From: Curtobacterium flaccumfaciens
Lineage (GTDB): Bacteria > Actinomycetota > Actinomycetes > Actinomycetales > Microbacteriaceae
Reading direction: 5' to 3'
DNA: 64,000 nucleotides
Assembly (NCBI RefSeq): GCF_013359815.1
Contig: NZ_JABMCF010000040.1
Location: 496,001-560,000, forward strand
Shown here piece after piece: positions 32,351 to 40,564 of this stretch. Made by a program: the position numbers and the translations under genes. The notes beneath the pieces were generated by a model. It did no database searches and was not told the DNA's origin. It was given only the letters and a program-made list of their open reading frames with translations. The first letter of the stretch is position 1; the number at the start of each line of letters is the position of its first letter.

Positions 32351-33375
32351 CGACCACGAACACGCCGTCGGACGTCCTCGTCCCCGTCCTCCGCCGCGTC
32401 GGCATCGCCGTGCTGACCGTGGTGCTCGCCTCGCTCTTCGTGTTCCTCGCGGTGCAGGCACTCCCCGGTGACGTCGCCCAGCAGCTGCTCGGGCAGAACG
32501 CCACCCCCGACGCCGTCAAGCAACTGCGCGAGACCCTCGGCCTCGACCAGAACGTCTGGCTCCGCTACCTGCATTGGCTCGGCGGCGCGGTGCACGGCGA
32601 CTTCGGCACCTCGCTCGTCAGCGGCGAACCGGTCGCCCCGACGCTGTTCACGGCCTTCCGGAACAGCATGCTCATCGCCGTGCCCGCGATGCTCGTCGGC
32701 GTCACGGTGTCCCTGACGCTCGGTGTCGTCGCCGGTGTCCGCCGCGGCCGTCCGAGCGACAAGGTGATCTCGATCGTCAGCCTGGTCGTGATGAGCGTGC
32801 CGGAGTTCATGGTCGCCACCGTGCTGGTGCTGCTATTCGCGATCGGCCTGCCGGTGTTCCCCGCCGTCGTGCTGCGGGGGAGCGACGCCACCGTGGCCGA
32901 GCTGCTGCCCACCATCTGGCTGCCGATCATCGTGCTGACCCTCGCGATGGCCGCCTACATCGTGCGGACGGCCCGCTCGTCGACCATCGACGTGATGGCG
33001 TCGGAGTTCGTCACGACTGCCGAGCTCAAGGGCCTGACGATGCGCCGGGTGGTGTGGAAGCACGCGGTCCCGAGCGCTCTGCTGCCGACGCTCAACGTCG
33101 TCGCGCTCAACGTCGCGTGGCTGCTCGGCGGTGTCGTGGTGGTCGAGAACGTCTTCAACTACCCGGGGATGGGCAAGCTCATGCTCGAGTCGGTGTTCAA
33201 CCGCGACCTGCCCACCATCGAGGCGATCGCCCTGCTGAGCGCCCTGATCTACGTCGTGTGCAACCTGGCCGCCGACCTCGTCGCGCTCGCACTCGACCCG
33301 AAGCTGCGGACCCGCCAGCGACGACCGCGCACGCGCACCCGCAGCGCCCGCAGCACCAGGAAGGCCGCCGCATGA
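32347..33375 (+). CDS. ABC transporter permease, DppB/OppB type
   Basis: Inner-membrane permease subunit, 342 aa, six helices. After the first helix 'VLTVVLASLFVFLAVQALPG' comes the typical periplasmic 'LRETLGLDQNVWLRYLHWLG' and 'GDFGTSLVSGEPV'. The EAA loop contacting the ATPase reads 'TTAELKGLTMRRVVWKHAVP'. The C-terminal 14 residues are Arg-rich. Start ATGA overlaps the receptor gene stop. Confidence 0.93.
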   Translation: MTTTNTPSDVLVPVLRRVGIAVLTVVLASLFVFLAVQALPGDVAQQLLGQNATPDAVKQLRETLGLDQNVWLRYLHWLGGAVHGDFGTSLVSGEPVAPTLFTAFRNSMLIAVPAMLVGVTVSLTLGVVAGVRRGRPSDKVISIVSLVVMSVPEFMVATVLVLLFAIGLPVFPAVVLRGSDATVAELLPTIWLPIIVLTLAMAAYIVRTARSSTIDVMASEFVTTAELKGLTMRRVVWKHAVPSALLPTLNVVALNVAWLLGGVVVVENVFNYPGMGKLMLESVFNRDLPTIEAIALLSALIYVVCNLAADLVALALDPKLRTRQRRPRTRTRSARSTRKAAA

Positions 33376-34259
33376 CCGCCACCGCACCCCGCCGCCGCGT
33401 CGGACGCGACGTGCTCGCCGGCGCGCTCGCACCCCTGCGCGGGTCGACGGCGCTGAGCATCGGCCTCGGCCTCATCGCCCTGCACGTCGTCCTCGCCCTG
33501 CTCGCGCCGGTCATCGCCGGGCACGACCCGGTCGCCACGAACGCCGGCGACGTGCTCGCCGGTCCGACGTGGACGCACTGGCTCGGCACCGACCAGTACG
33601 GGCGTGACGTCCTCTCCCGCACCCTGAACGGCGGCCGGTACGCGCTGTCCGTGACCTTCCTGGCCACCACGATCGCCGTCGCGGTCGGCACCGTGCTCGG
33701 CTGCGTCACCGCCTACGCCGACAACTGGTTCGACGAGGTCGTCATGCGCGTCGTCGACGCCCTGCTCAGCGTGCCGTCGATCCTCGCGCTCCTGGTCGTC
33801 GTGACCGTCTTCGACGCCGGCCTCTGGGTCATCGTCCTCGCCGTCACGGTCGTCTACGCCCCCGCGGTGACCCGGGTCGTCCGCGGCGCCGCCCGCACCG
33901 TGATCACCCAGGACTACGTCACCGCGGCCCGCGCCCGGGGCGAGCGGCCGCTGTCGATCGTGTTCCGCGAGATCCTGCCGAACGTGCTCGACGTCGTGCT
34001 CGTCGAGTACGCGATGCGGGCCTCGTGGATCGTGCTGCTCGTCGCGTCGCTGTCCTTCCTGGGCTTCGGCGCGAACCCGCCGACCCCGGACTGGGGCCTG
34101 ATGGTGCAGGAGAACCGCACCGCGCTCACCGTGGTGCCGCTCGGCACGCTCGCCCCGATCGTGGCCCTCGCCACGCTGGTGATCGGACTGAACCTCGCGG
34201 CCGACGGCCTGAGCAAGTCGCTCGGCGTCGACCGCGCCAAGCAGGGAGTCAGCGCATGA
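33372..34259 (+). CDS. ABC transporter permease, DppC/OppC type
   Basis: Second permease subunit, 295 aa. 'HWLGTDQYGRDVLSRTLNGG' is the OppC signature before the transport domain. The coupling loop reads 'TAARARGERPLSIVFREILP', and the end has 'GFGANPPTPDWGLMVQENR'. About six helices. Starts with ATGA overlap. Confidence 0.93.
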   Translation: MTATAPRRRVGRDVLAGALAPLRGSTALSIGLGLIALHVVLALLAPVIAGHDPVATNAGDVLAGPTWTHWLGTDQYGRDVLSRTLNGGRYALSVTFLATTIAVAVGTVLGCVTAYADNWFDEVVMRVVDALLSVPSILALLVVVTVFDAGLWVIVLAVTVVYAPAVTRVVRGAARTVITQDYVTAARARGERPLSIVFREILPNVLDVVLVEYAMRASWIVLLVASLSFLGFGANPPTPDWGLMVQENRTALTVVPLGTLAPIVALATLVIGLNLAADGLSKSLGVDRAKQGVSA

Positions 34260-36043
34260 CCCGCACCGACACCGGCACGACGTCCGCCGCGACGGCGACC
34301 GTGCCCGACGCGATCGTCCGCGTGGACGACCTGTCCATCTCGTACGCCGCCGGCAAACGGCGCGTCCCCGTCGTCCGGGGTGTCTCGTTCGCGATCGAGG
34401 CCGGTCGCACCCTCGGCCTGGTCGGCGAGTCCGGCAGCGGCAAGTCCACCGTCGCGCGGACGCTCCTCGCACACCTGCGCGCCGGGTCGGCGATCGACGG
34501 CGGGACGGTCCGCGTCGACGGCGCCGACGTGTTCGCCCTGTCGCCGGCCGGCCGCCGGGCGCTCCGCGGCGGCACCGCCTCGGTCGTCGCCCAGAACGCC
34601 GGGCAGGCACTCACCCCGTCGATGCGCGTCGGCGAGCAGATCCGCGAGGCCCTCCGCGCCCACGGCGAGCCCGACGGCCCCGAACGCGTCGCCGAGCTGG
34701 TGCGCATGGTCCGGCTGCCGGACCCCGACGCGATCGTCCGTCGGTACCCGCACCAGTTGTCCGGCGGGCAGCAGCAGCGCATCGCCATCGCGATGGCCGT
34801 CGCCGCCCGACCGCGCGTGCTCGTCCTCGACGAACCGACCACCGCCCTCGACGTGGTCACGCAAGCCGCGGTCCTCGACCTGGTCGCCGACCTCGGTCGG
34901 CAGCTCGGCATGGCCGTCCTGCTCGTCAGCCACGACCTCGGGGTGGTGTCCGCCATGGCGGACGAGATCGCCGTGATGCGCGACGGCGAGGTCGTCGAGC
35001 ACGCCGCCACCGCGGCGCTCTTCGCCGCGCCGCAGCACGAGTACACGCGCGCCCTGCTGGCCGCGGTGCCGGACGGGCGGCGGCCTGGAGGCGCGGGGCA
35101 CGTGTCCGACGACGCGACCGTCCCCGGGACGGTCAGCTCCACGGCCACCGGCACCGTGCCTCCCGGAAGTCCCGCCCGCCCCGTGGTGACCGCGGACGAC
35201 CTGGTGATCCGCTACGGCCGCGGCCTGCCGGCCGCCGTCGACGGCGTCTCGTTCACGATCGCCGCGCACGAGACGCTCGCCGTCGTCGGCGAGTCCGGCA
35301 GCGGCAAGTCGACGCTCGCGACGGCGCTGGCCGGCCTGGTGCCGGCCGAGTCGGGGACGTTCACGTACGACGACGGCACGACCCGCGGCGACCTGCGCGA
35401 GCCGATCGCCGGCCGCGCGCCCGACCTGCGGCGCGCCGTGCAGCTCGTGTTCCAGAACGCGGACACGTCGCTCAACCCGCGGCGCACCGTGGGTGCAGCC
35501 GTCGCGCGGCCGCTCCGGCTGTTCAGCGGCTCGTCCTCGCGCGAGCGCGTGGGCGCCCTGCTCAGCCAGGTCGGGCTCGGGCCGGAGTTCGCCGACCGCC
35601 TGCCCGCGCAGCTGTCCGGTGGGCAGCGCCAGCGCGTCGGGATCGCGCGCGCACTCGCGGCCGAGCCGTCGCTCGTGATCGCCGACGAGATCACCACCGC
35701 GCTCGACGTGCAGGTGCAGGCGGGGATCCTCGCGCTGCTGGCCGACCTGCAGCGCGAACGAGGGCTCGCCTGCCTGTTCATCAGCCACGACCTCGCCGTG
35801 GTGCGGGGCGTGGCGGACCGGGTCGCGGTGATGACCGGTGGTCGGATCGTCGAGATCGGACCGACCGAGCGGGTGTTCACCGGCCCGAACCACCCGTACA
35901 CGTCGACGTTGCTCGCGGCGACGCTCGAACCCGGCAGCACGACCCTGCCCGACGTCGGTGACGGGGTGCCGCGCTGGCGGCACGCCGACGGCTGGACCGA
36001 CCACGGCGACGGACACCGCACCCGCAACTGGGAGGACGCATGA
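34256..36043 (+). CDS. Fused double ABC ATPase, DppD-DppF type
   Basis: Both nucleotide-binding domains of the importer are fused in one 595-aa chain. Domain 1 has Walker A 'GESGSGKST' (57-65), signature 'LSGGQQQRIAIAMAVA' and Walker B 'VLVLDEPTTALD'. Domain 2 (from about residue 315) has 'GESGSGKST' near 345, 'LSGGQRQRVGIARALA' and 'LVIADEITTALD'. A proline/threonine-rich linker of about 40 residues joins them. Both sites look catalytically complete. ATGA overlap with the permease gene before and with the hydrolase gene after. Confidence 0.93.
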   Translation: MTRTDTGTTSAATATVPDAIVRVDDLSISYAAGKRRVPVVRGVSFAIEAGRTLGLVGESGSGKSTVARTLLAHLRAGSAIDGGTVRVDGADVFALSPAGRRALRGGTASVVAQNAGQALTPSMRVGEQIREALRAHGEPDGPERVAELVRMVRLPDPDAIVRRYPHQLSGGQQQRIAIAMAVAARPRVLVLDEPTTALDVVTQAAVLDLVADLGRQLGMAVLLVSHDLGVVSAMADEIAVMRDGEVVEHAATAALFAAPQHEYTRALLAAVPDGRRPGGAGHVSDDATVPGTVSSTATGTVPPGSPARPVVTADDLVIRYGRGLPAAVDGVSFTIAAHETLAVVGESGSGKSTLATALAGLVPAESGTFTYDDGTTRGDLREPIAGRAPDLRRAVQLVFQNADTSLNPRRTVGAAVARPLRLFSGSSSRERVGALLSQVGLGPEFADRLPAQLSGGQRQRVGIARALAAEPSLVIADEITTALDVQVQAGILALLADLQRERGLACLFISHDLAVVRGVADRVAVMTGGRIVEIGPTERVFTGPNHPYTSTLLAATLEPGSTTLPDVGDGVPRWRHADGWTDHGDGHRTRNWEDA

Positions 36044-38136
36044 CCACCGACGACGGCACCGACCACGGCACCGCCGCCACCACCTTCACCGCCATCGGCG
36101 ACCCTGGCTCGCTGCCCGCGGGCGTGACGGTCCGCGACGAGTGGATCCCGATGCCCGACGGCGTGCGGCTGCACGCCCGGATCTGGGCACCGTCGCAGTC
36201 GCCGACGCAGCCGGGTGCGCCCAGCGACCCGACGCCGGTGCTGCTCGAGTACCTGCCGTACCGGCTCGACGACTGGACCGCACCGCGCGACTCGGAGCGG
36301 CACCCCTGGTACGCCCAGCACGGCTATGCCTCGGTGCGGGTCGACATCCGCGGCACCGGGTCGTCCGACGGGTTCTTCGACGACGAGTACAGCGAGCAGG
36401 AGCTGCTCGACGGCGAGACCGTGATCGCCTGGCTCGCCGAGCAGCCGTGGTCGACCGGTGCCGTCGGCATGTTCGGCATCTCGTGGGGCGGCTTCAACGC
36501 CCTGCAGCTCGCAGCCCGGGCACCCGCCGCCCTCAAGGCCATCGTGACGGTCTGCTCGACGGACGACCGGTACGACAACGACGTGCACTACGTCGGCGGC
36601 GCCGTGCTCGGCATCGACATGGCGGCCTGGGGCGCGACGATGTTCGCCTTCAACTCGCGGCCGCCCCGGCCCGAGGTCGTCGGTGCCGGGTGGATCGACC
36701 GGTGGCGGGAACGCCTCGAGGCGAACCGCCCGATGACGCCGGTGTGGCTCGCGCACCAGGAGCGCGACGACTACTGGCGGCACGGCAGCGCGGCCGAGGA
36801 CTACGACGGCATCCGCGCCGCGGTGCTCGCCGTCGGCGGGTGGGCGGACCCGTACCGGGACGCCGTGCTCCGGCTCGTCGACCACGTCAGCGCCCCCGTG
36901 AAGGGCATCGTCGGCCCGTGGTCGCACCAGTACCCGGACCGTGGACTCGCGCCGGGGCCGTCGATCGGGTTCCTGCAGGAGACCCTGCGGTGGTGGGACC
37001 GCTGGCTGCGCGGGGTCGACACCGGCGTCGAGGACGACCCCGCACTGCGGGCCTGGATCAACGAGGGCGAAGCCCCCGCGCCCTACTACGCCGGTCGCCG
37101 CGGTCGCTGGATCGGTGCCGAGGCGTGGCCCTCCGCCGCGACCCACGAGCGTGTCCTGCCCCTCGCCGCCCTGCGCGGCGGTGACCTCGGGCCGGTCGTT
37201 GTGCGGTCGCCGCAGCACACCGGGGTGGACGCCGGTCGGTTCTTCCCGTTCGGCAACGCCACCGACCTGCCGACGGACCAGCGCGCCGAGGACGGCCGGT
37301 CGGTCACCTTCGACCTGCCCGTCGGCAAGGCGTTCGACCTGCTCGGCAACGTGCTCGTGCGGCTGTCCGTCACGAGCGACCAGCCCCGGGCCACCCTGAC
37401 CGTGCGGCTCTGCGACGTCGCACCGGACGGCTCGTCGACGCTCGTCACGCGCGGGGTGCTGAACGCCGCGAAGCGCGACGGGATGGACCGCGACGACGTG
37501 CTCGTGCCCGGGACACCCGCCGACCTGCCCGTGCGCCTGGTCTCGACCGGACACCGGTTCGCCGCCGGACACCGGCTGCGCATCGCGGTCTCGTCGTCGT
37601 ACTGGCCGTGGGTGTGGCCGCACGGCGTCGAGGCCACCGTGACGATCGACCCGACCGCCTCGAGCGTCACCCTGCCCACCTGGACCCGGTCGGCCGACGA
37701 CGGGGTGGTCTTCGCCGAGCCCGAACGGTCCGAGCCCCTCGTGATCGAGCGCGTCGCGCCGGCCGACCCGCTGCCGCAGCGCACGGTGACGCACGACGTC
37801 GAGACGGGGGAGTGGACGCTCGACGTCGACCCCGGGTACGGAGGCGGACGCGTCTACCCGGACGGCCTCGTGTTCACCGAGGACGCTCGCGAGACGTACC
37901 GGATCCGCTCCGACGACCCGACCAGCGCACGGGCGAGTTCCCGCTGGGCGATCGGGCTGACGAAGCCGGAGTGGGCCGCGCGCCTCGAGACGACGTCCGA
38001 GGTCACCGCCGACGCCGACACCTTCCACGTCGTCAACACCGTGCGCGCCTGGGCCCGCGACGGCGGACCCGACGAACCCGAGGTGCTCGTCACCGAGCGG
38101 ACCTTCGTCGACGACGTCCCACGGACCTCGGCGTGA
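36040..38136 (+). CDS. CocE/NonD-family hydrolase (X-Pro dipeptidyl-peptidase-like)
   Basis: Serine hydrolase of the cocaine esterase / X-Pro dipeptidyl-peptidase class, 698 aa. Nucleophile Ser148 is in 'GISWGGFNALQLA'. 'YASVRVDIRGTGSSDGFF' precedes it, and 'IVGPWSHQYPD' contains the likely catalytic His. The C-terminal half is the jelly-roll domain ('TDQRAEDGRSVTFDLPV', 'FAAGHRLRIAVSSSYW'). No signal peptide, so cytosolic. Located between a peptide importer and its regulator with 4-nt overlaps, it probably degrades the imported compound: Pro-containing peptides, esters or an amide antibiotic are options. Confidence 0.9.
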   Translation: MTTDDGTDHGTAATTFTAIGDPGSLPAGVTVRDEWIPMPDGVRLHARIWAPSQSPTQPGAPSDPTPVLLEYLPYRLDDWTAPRDSERHPWYAQHGYASVRVDIRGTGSSDGFFDDEYSEQELLDGETVIAWLAEQPWSTGAVGMFGISWGGFNALQLAARAPAALKAIVTVCSTDDRYDNDVHYVGGAVLGIDMAAWGATMFAFNSRPPRPEVVGAGWIDRWRERLEANRPMTPVWLAHQERDDYWRHGSAAEDYDGIRAAVLAVGGWADPYRDAVLRLVDHVSAPVKGIVGPWSHQYPDRGLAPGPSIGFLQETLRWWDRWLRGVDTGVEDDPALRAWINEGEAPAPYYAGRRGRWIGAEAWPSAATHERVLPLAALRGGDLGPVVVRSPQHTGVDAGRFFPFGNATDLPTDQRAEDGRSVTFDLPVGKAFDLLGNVLVRLSVTSDQPRATLTVRLCDVAPDGSSTLVTRGVLNAAKRDGMDRDDVLVPGTPADLPVRLVSTGHRFAAGHRLRIAVSSSYWPWVWPHGVEATVTIDPTASSVTLPTWTRSADDGVVFAEPERSEPLVIERVAPADPLPQRTVTHDVETGEWTLDVDPGYGGGRVYPDGLVFTEDARETYRIRSDDPTSARASSRWAIGLTKPEWAARLETTSEVTADADTFHVVNTVRAWARDGGPDEPEVLVTERTFVDDVPRTSA

Positions 38137-38807
38137 CCGCGGCGGCACGCGTCCGGCAGCGGCCGGAGGTCCGACGCGCGATGATCGTCGAGGCCGCCCG
38201 CGCGGTGATCGTCCGGAACGGCGTCGGCGCCACCGGGCTGCGTGACATCGCGGCCGAGGCCGGCGTCTCCGTCGGCACCGTGACGTACCACTTCGGCAGC
38301 GTCGCGGAGATCCTCAACGAGGTCGTGGTGCTCGAGACGGAGCGCTTCTACGGCGCCATCGTCGCAGCGGTCGACGCCGAACCCGACGTGCTGGTGGGGC
38401 TTCGGATGCTCGTCGCCCCGCTGTTCGGCGACACCGAGCAGGTCCGGCAGCACTGGCGGATCTGGTCCGACTACTGGACCGCGGTGGTCCGGCGGCCCGA
38501 GGTCGCCGCCGAGTACGCCGAACGCATCCGCGTCTGGGAGGCCTGCCTGGTGCGGGTCATCCGGCGCGGGGTGGACGCCGGGGTGTTCGGTGGCACACGC
38601 CAGGGCAGCGACGGCGGCGACCCCGTCGACGCCGACACCGTCGCGCTGCAGCTCGCCGCGTACAGCGACGGCGTCGCGACCCAGATCGCCCAGGGCGTCC
38701 CGGGGCTGACGAACACGGTCGCCCTGTCGTGGATGTGGCGGTTCCTGTCGCACGAACTCGGTGTGCCCGCTGTGGACATCGCCGGAACCGGTCGTTCCCC
38801 CTTGTGA
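38133..38807 (+). CDS. TetR-family transcriptional regulator
   Basis: 224 aa. The helix-turn-helix 'GATGLRDIAAEAGVSVGTVT' followed by 'YHFGSVAEILNEVV' is canonical TetR. The rest is the helical ligand-binding and dimer domain. The GTG start overlaps the hydrolase stop (GTGA), making this the last gene of the operon, so the regulator is made together with the transporter. The palindrome over the operon's promoter at 30711-30728 is its likely operator, giving negative autoregulation relieved by the transported compound (inference). Confidence 0.9.
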   Translation: MTAAARVRQRPEVRRAMIVEAARAVIVRNGVGATGLRDIAAEAGVSVGTVTYHFGSVAEILNEVVVLETERFYGAIVAAVDAEPDVLVGLRMLVAPLFGDTEQVRQHWRIWSDYWTAVVRRPEVAAEYAERIRVWEACLVRVIRRGVDAGVFGGTRQGSDGGDPVDADTVALQLAAYSDGVATQIAQGVPGLTNTVALSWMWRFLSHELGVPAVDIAGTGRSPL

Positions 38808-38830
38808 TGAGGTAAGGCTTCCCTTACCGT
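38802..38830 (+). promoter_or_regulatory. Iron box (IdeR/DtxR type) inside a leaderless promoter
   Basis: TTGTGA (38802-38807), 17 bp, TACCGT (38825-38830), then 6 nt to the ATG at 38837. The 19 bp 38808-38826 match 14 of 19 positions of the DtxR/IdeR consensus TTAGGTTAGGCTAACCTAA and contain the inverted repeat GGTAAGG-CTTC-CCTTACC. Iron-loaded IdeR should repress. Confidence 0.75.
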
Positions 38831-38836
38831 TGCCAC

Positions 38837-39259
38837 ATGGCACGGACCCGGCGACAGCCCAGCGAACGCATCCTCATCGCGGGCGGTGCCGAGGACCTCG
38901 TCGAGATCCACCGCCAGCTCGAGGAACTCCCCGAGAACACGTACGGGCAGGTCTTCGTCGAGGTCGCCCTCGACGAGCAGATCCGCATCCTGCCGGCCCC
39001 GCCGCGCGTCACCGTGACCTGGCTGGTCCGGAGCGCCCGCAGCTCGGCCGTCGCCCCGCTGGTCTTCGCCGACCACGGCGAAGCCCTCGCACACGCCTTG
39101 ACCGGGTGGGCCGCCGAGTGGTGCGTGACGGGCTGCGAGCCCCGCACCTCGGTGTGGATCGGGTGCGCGGACAGCCCGTGGATCGAGCGCGCTCGGTCCA
39201 TGGTGCAGCTCGAACTCACCGACGCCGGCCAGCAGGTCCAGGTCGAGTACGGCGGGTAA
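38837..39259 (+). CDS. Stand-alone SIP (siderophore-interacting protein) C-terminal domain
   Basis: 140 aa matching only the NAD(P)-binding SIP half of siderophore-interacting ferric reductases: 'RILIAGGAEDLVEIHRQLEE' at the start and 'YGQVFVEVALDEQIRILPAP' next, as in full-length ViuB/SIP proteins. The FAD-binding half is absent, so it cannot itself be a flavin reductase. It may pair with another protein or sense pyridine nucleotides. No ribosome site precedes the ATG, but promoter spacing fits a leaderless mRNA. The iron box makes iron control very likely; dps follows. Confidence 0.82.
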   Translation: MARTRRQPSERILIAGGAEDLVEIHRQLEELPENTYGQVFVEVALDEQIRILPAPPRVTVTWLVRSARSSAVAPLVFADHGEALAHALTGWAAEWCVTGCEPRTSVWIGCADSPWIERARSMVQLELTDAGQQVQVEYGG

Positions 39260-39276
39260 GGGCAGCCTGCTCTTCC

Positions 39277-39289
39277 TTGCAATGTGCAA
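39277..39289. promoter_or_regulatory. Small palindrome upstream of dps
   Basis: TTGCA-ATG-TGCAA is a perfect 5-3-5 inverted repeat 22 nt before the dps start codon. A FurA/other regulator site is possible, but arms this short can occur by chance. Confidence 0.3.
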
Positions 39290-39311
39290 AAGACGGGGGC
39301 ATGGTTGTGCC

Positions 39312-39815
39312 ATGACCACGCAGAGCAGCACCACCACCCCGAGCACCACGTCCCCGTTCTCGACCACGCCGGAGCTCGCAGCCGGGGTCGCCCAGTTCCT
39401 CGCCCCCGTCGTCATCGACCTCGAGGCGCTCGTCGTCAACGGCAAGCAGGCCCACTGGCACGTCCGTGGCCGCAACTTCGTCGGCGTGCACGAGCTCCTC
39501 GACGAGATCGTCGAGCACGCGCAGGACTACGCGGACAAGGCTGCGGAGCGCATCGTCGCCCTCGGCCTGCCGGTCGACTCGCGCATCGCGACCGTCGCCG
39601 CGAACACCACCCTGCCGCCGCTGTCGCAGGGCTTCCAGAACTCCGACGTCACCATCACCGAGGTGATCGCCCAGATCGACGCCGCGCTGCTGCAGGTCCG
39701 CCGTGCGGTCGACGGCCTCGACGAGGTCGACCTCAACAGCCAGGACGTCGCGATCGAGATCGAGCGCGCGCTGACGAAGGACCGCTGGTTCCTGCAGGCG
39801 CACCTCGCCGCCTGA
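39312..39815 (+). CDS. dps: Dps-family DNA-binding ferritin
   Basis: Forms a 12-subunit shell that oxidises and stores iron and protects DNA. 167 aa. The ferroxidase site between subunits is visible: 'VNGKQAHWHVRGRNFVGVHE' with the conserved His, and 'DEIVEHAQDYADKAAERIVA' with Asp/Glu ligands. A Ser/Thr-rich N-terminal tail (about 20 residues) replaces the usual Lys-rich DNA-binding tail. The ATG at 39312 has GGGGG 12 nt upstream. It follows an iron-regulated SIP gene by 52 nt, and a perfect 40-bp palindrome closes the transcript. Confidence 0.92.
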   Translation: MTTQSSTTTPSTTSPFSTTPELAAGVAQFLAPVVIDLEALVVNGKQAHWHVRGRNFVGVHELLDEIVEHAQDYADKAAERIVALGLPVDSRIATVAANTTLPPLSQGFQNSDVTITEVIAQIDAALLQVRRAVDGLDEVDLNSQDVAIEIERALTKDRWFLQAHLAA

Positions 39816-39832
39816 GTCGCGACCACCCCGCT

Positions 39833-39872
39833 GACGGGAGGCCCGGTGCCAGCTGGCACCGGGCCTCCCGTC
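39833..39872. terminator. Perfect 40-bp palindrome, terminator-like, family GACGGGAGGC
   Basis: The halves are exact reverse complements (GACGGGAGGCCCGGTGCCAG and partner). It lies between the convergent dps and response regulator genes. Its core is identical to the palindrome at 21655. Confidence 0.8.
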
Positions 39873-39901
39873 CGTCTCGGGTCGCGCTCCGGGCCCGCAC
39901 C

Positions 39902-40564
39902 TCACGCGGACGGCGTGACCAGCCCGCTCTCGTAGGCCAGCACCACGGCGTGCACCCGGTCCCGCAGCTGCAGCTTCGCCAGGACGCGGCCGACGTGGGT
40001 CTTCACGGTCTGTTCGGCGATGAACAGCTCCGCCGCGATCTCCCCGTTCGACCGCCCCCGCGCCATCAGCAGGAACACGTCACGCTCCCGGTCGGTCAGC
40101 ACGTCGAGCACCTCGGTCCGCGGGGCCGCCGGCTGCGGACCGGCGACGAAGGCCTCGACGAGGCGCCGGGTCACCCTCGGTGCGAGCAGGGAGTCGCCGG
40201 CCGCGACGGTCCGCACGGCCTGCACGAGCTCCTCGGCGCTCGCGTCCTTGAGCAGGAACCCGCTCGCCCCGGCACGGAGCGCGTCGAACACGTAGTCGTC
40301 GATGTCGAACGTCGTGAGCATCACCACGCGGACGGGCGACTCCGCGGGCGCCGCGGTGATCCGCCGGGTCGCCTCGATCCCGTCGAGCTCCGGCATCCGG
40401 ACGTCCATCAGGATCACGTCCGGCCGGAGCCGGATCGCCATGACGACCGCGTCGGCACCGTTCGCGGCCTCGCCGACGACCTCGACGTCGTCCTGGGCCT
40501 GGAGGATCGCCCGCAGTCCGACACGGAACATCTGCTGGTCGTCGACCACCATCACCCGCGTCAT
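39902..40564 (-). CDS. NarL/LuxR-type response regulator
   Basis: 220 aa. Receiver domain with acidic pocket 'VMVVDDQQMFRVGLRAIL', phospho-acceptor Asp in 'PDVILMDVRMPELDGIEA', and Thr/Lys switch residues in 'VVMLTTFD' and 'GFLLKDASAEE'. C-terminal LuxR helix-turn-helix 'LTDRERDVFLLMARGRSNGE' and 'LFIAEQTVKTHVGRVLAKLQ'. Partner of the upstream histidine kinase; ATGA overlap. Target genes are not evident, but the operon also contains the DedA gene. Confidence 0.92.
   Translation of the reverse strand: MTRVMVVDDQQMFRVGLRAILQAQDDVEVVGEAANGADAVVMAIRLRPDVILMDVRMPELDGIEATRRITAAPAESPVRVVMLTTFDIDDYVFDALRAGASGFLLKDASAEELVQAVRTVAAGDSLLAPRVTRRLVEAFVAGPQPAAPRTEVLDVLTDRERDVFLLMARGRSNGEIAAELFIAEQTVKTHVGRVLAKLQLRDRVHAVVLAYESGLVTPSA

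Noticed and set aside
35212-38148. 978-codon open frame antisense to the ABC ATPase and CocE genes
   Set aside because: A GC-driven shadow frame; the plus-strand genes have complete catalytic motifs and 4-nt overlaps.
38811-38828. Hairpin as terminator of the peptide operon
   Set aside because: The stem is only 7 bp and matches the iron-box consensus within a promoter; regulatory role is more likely.
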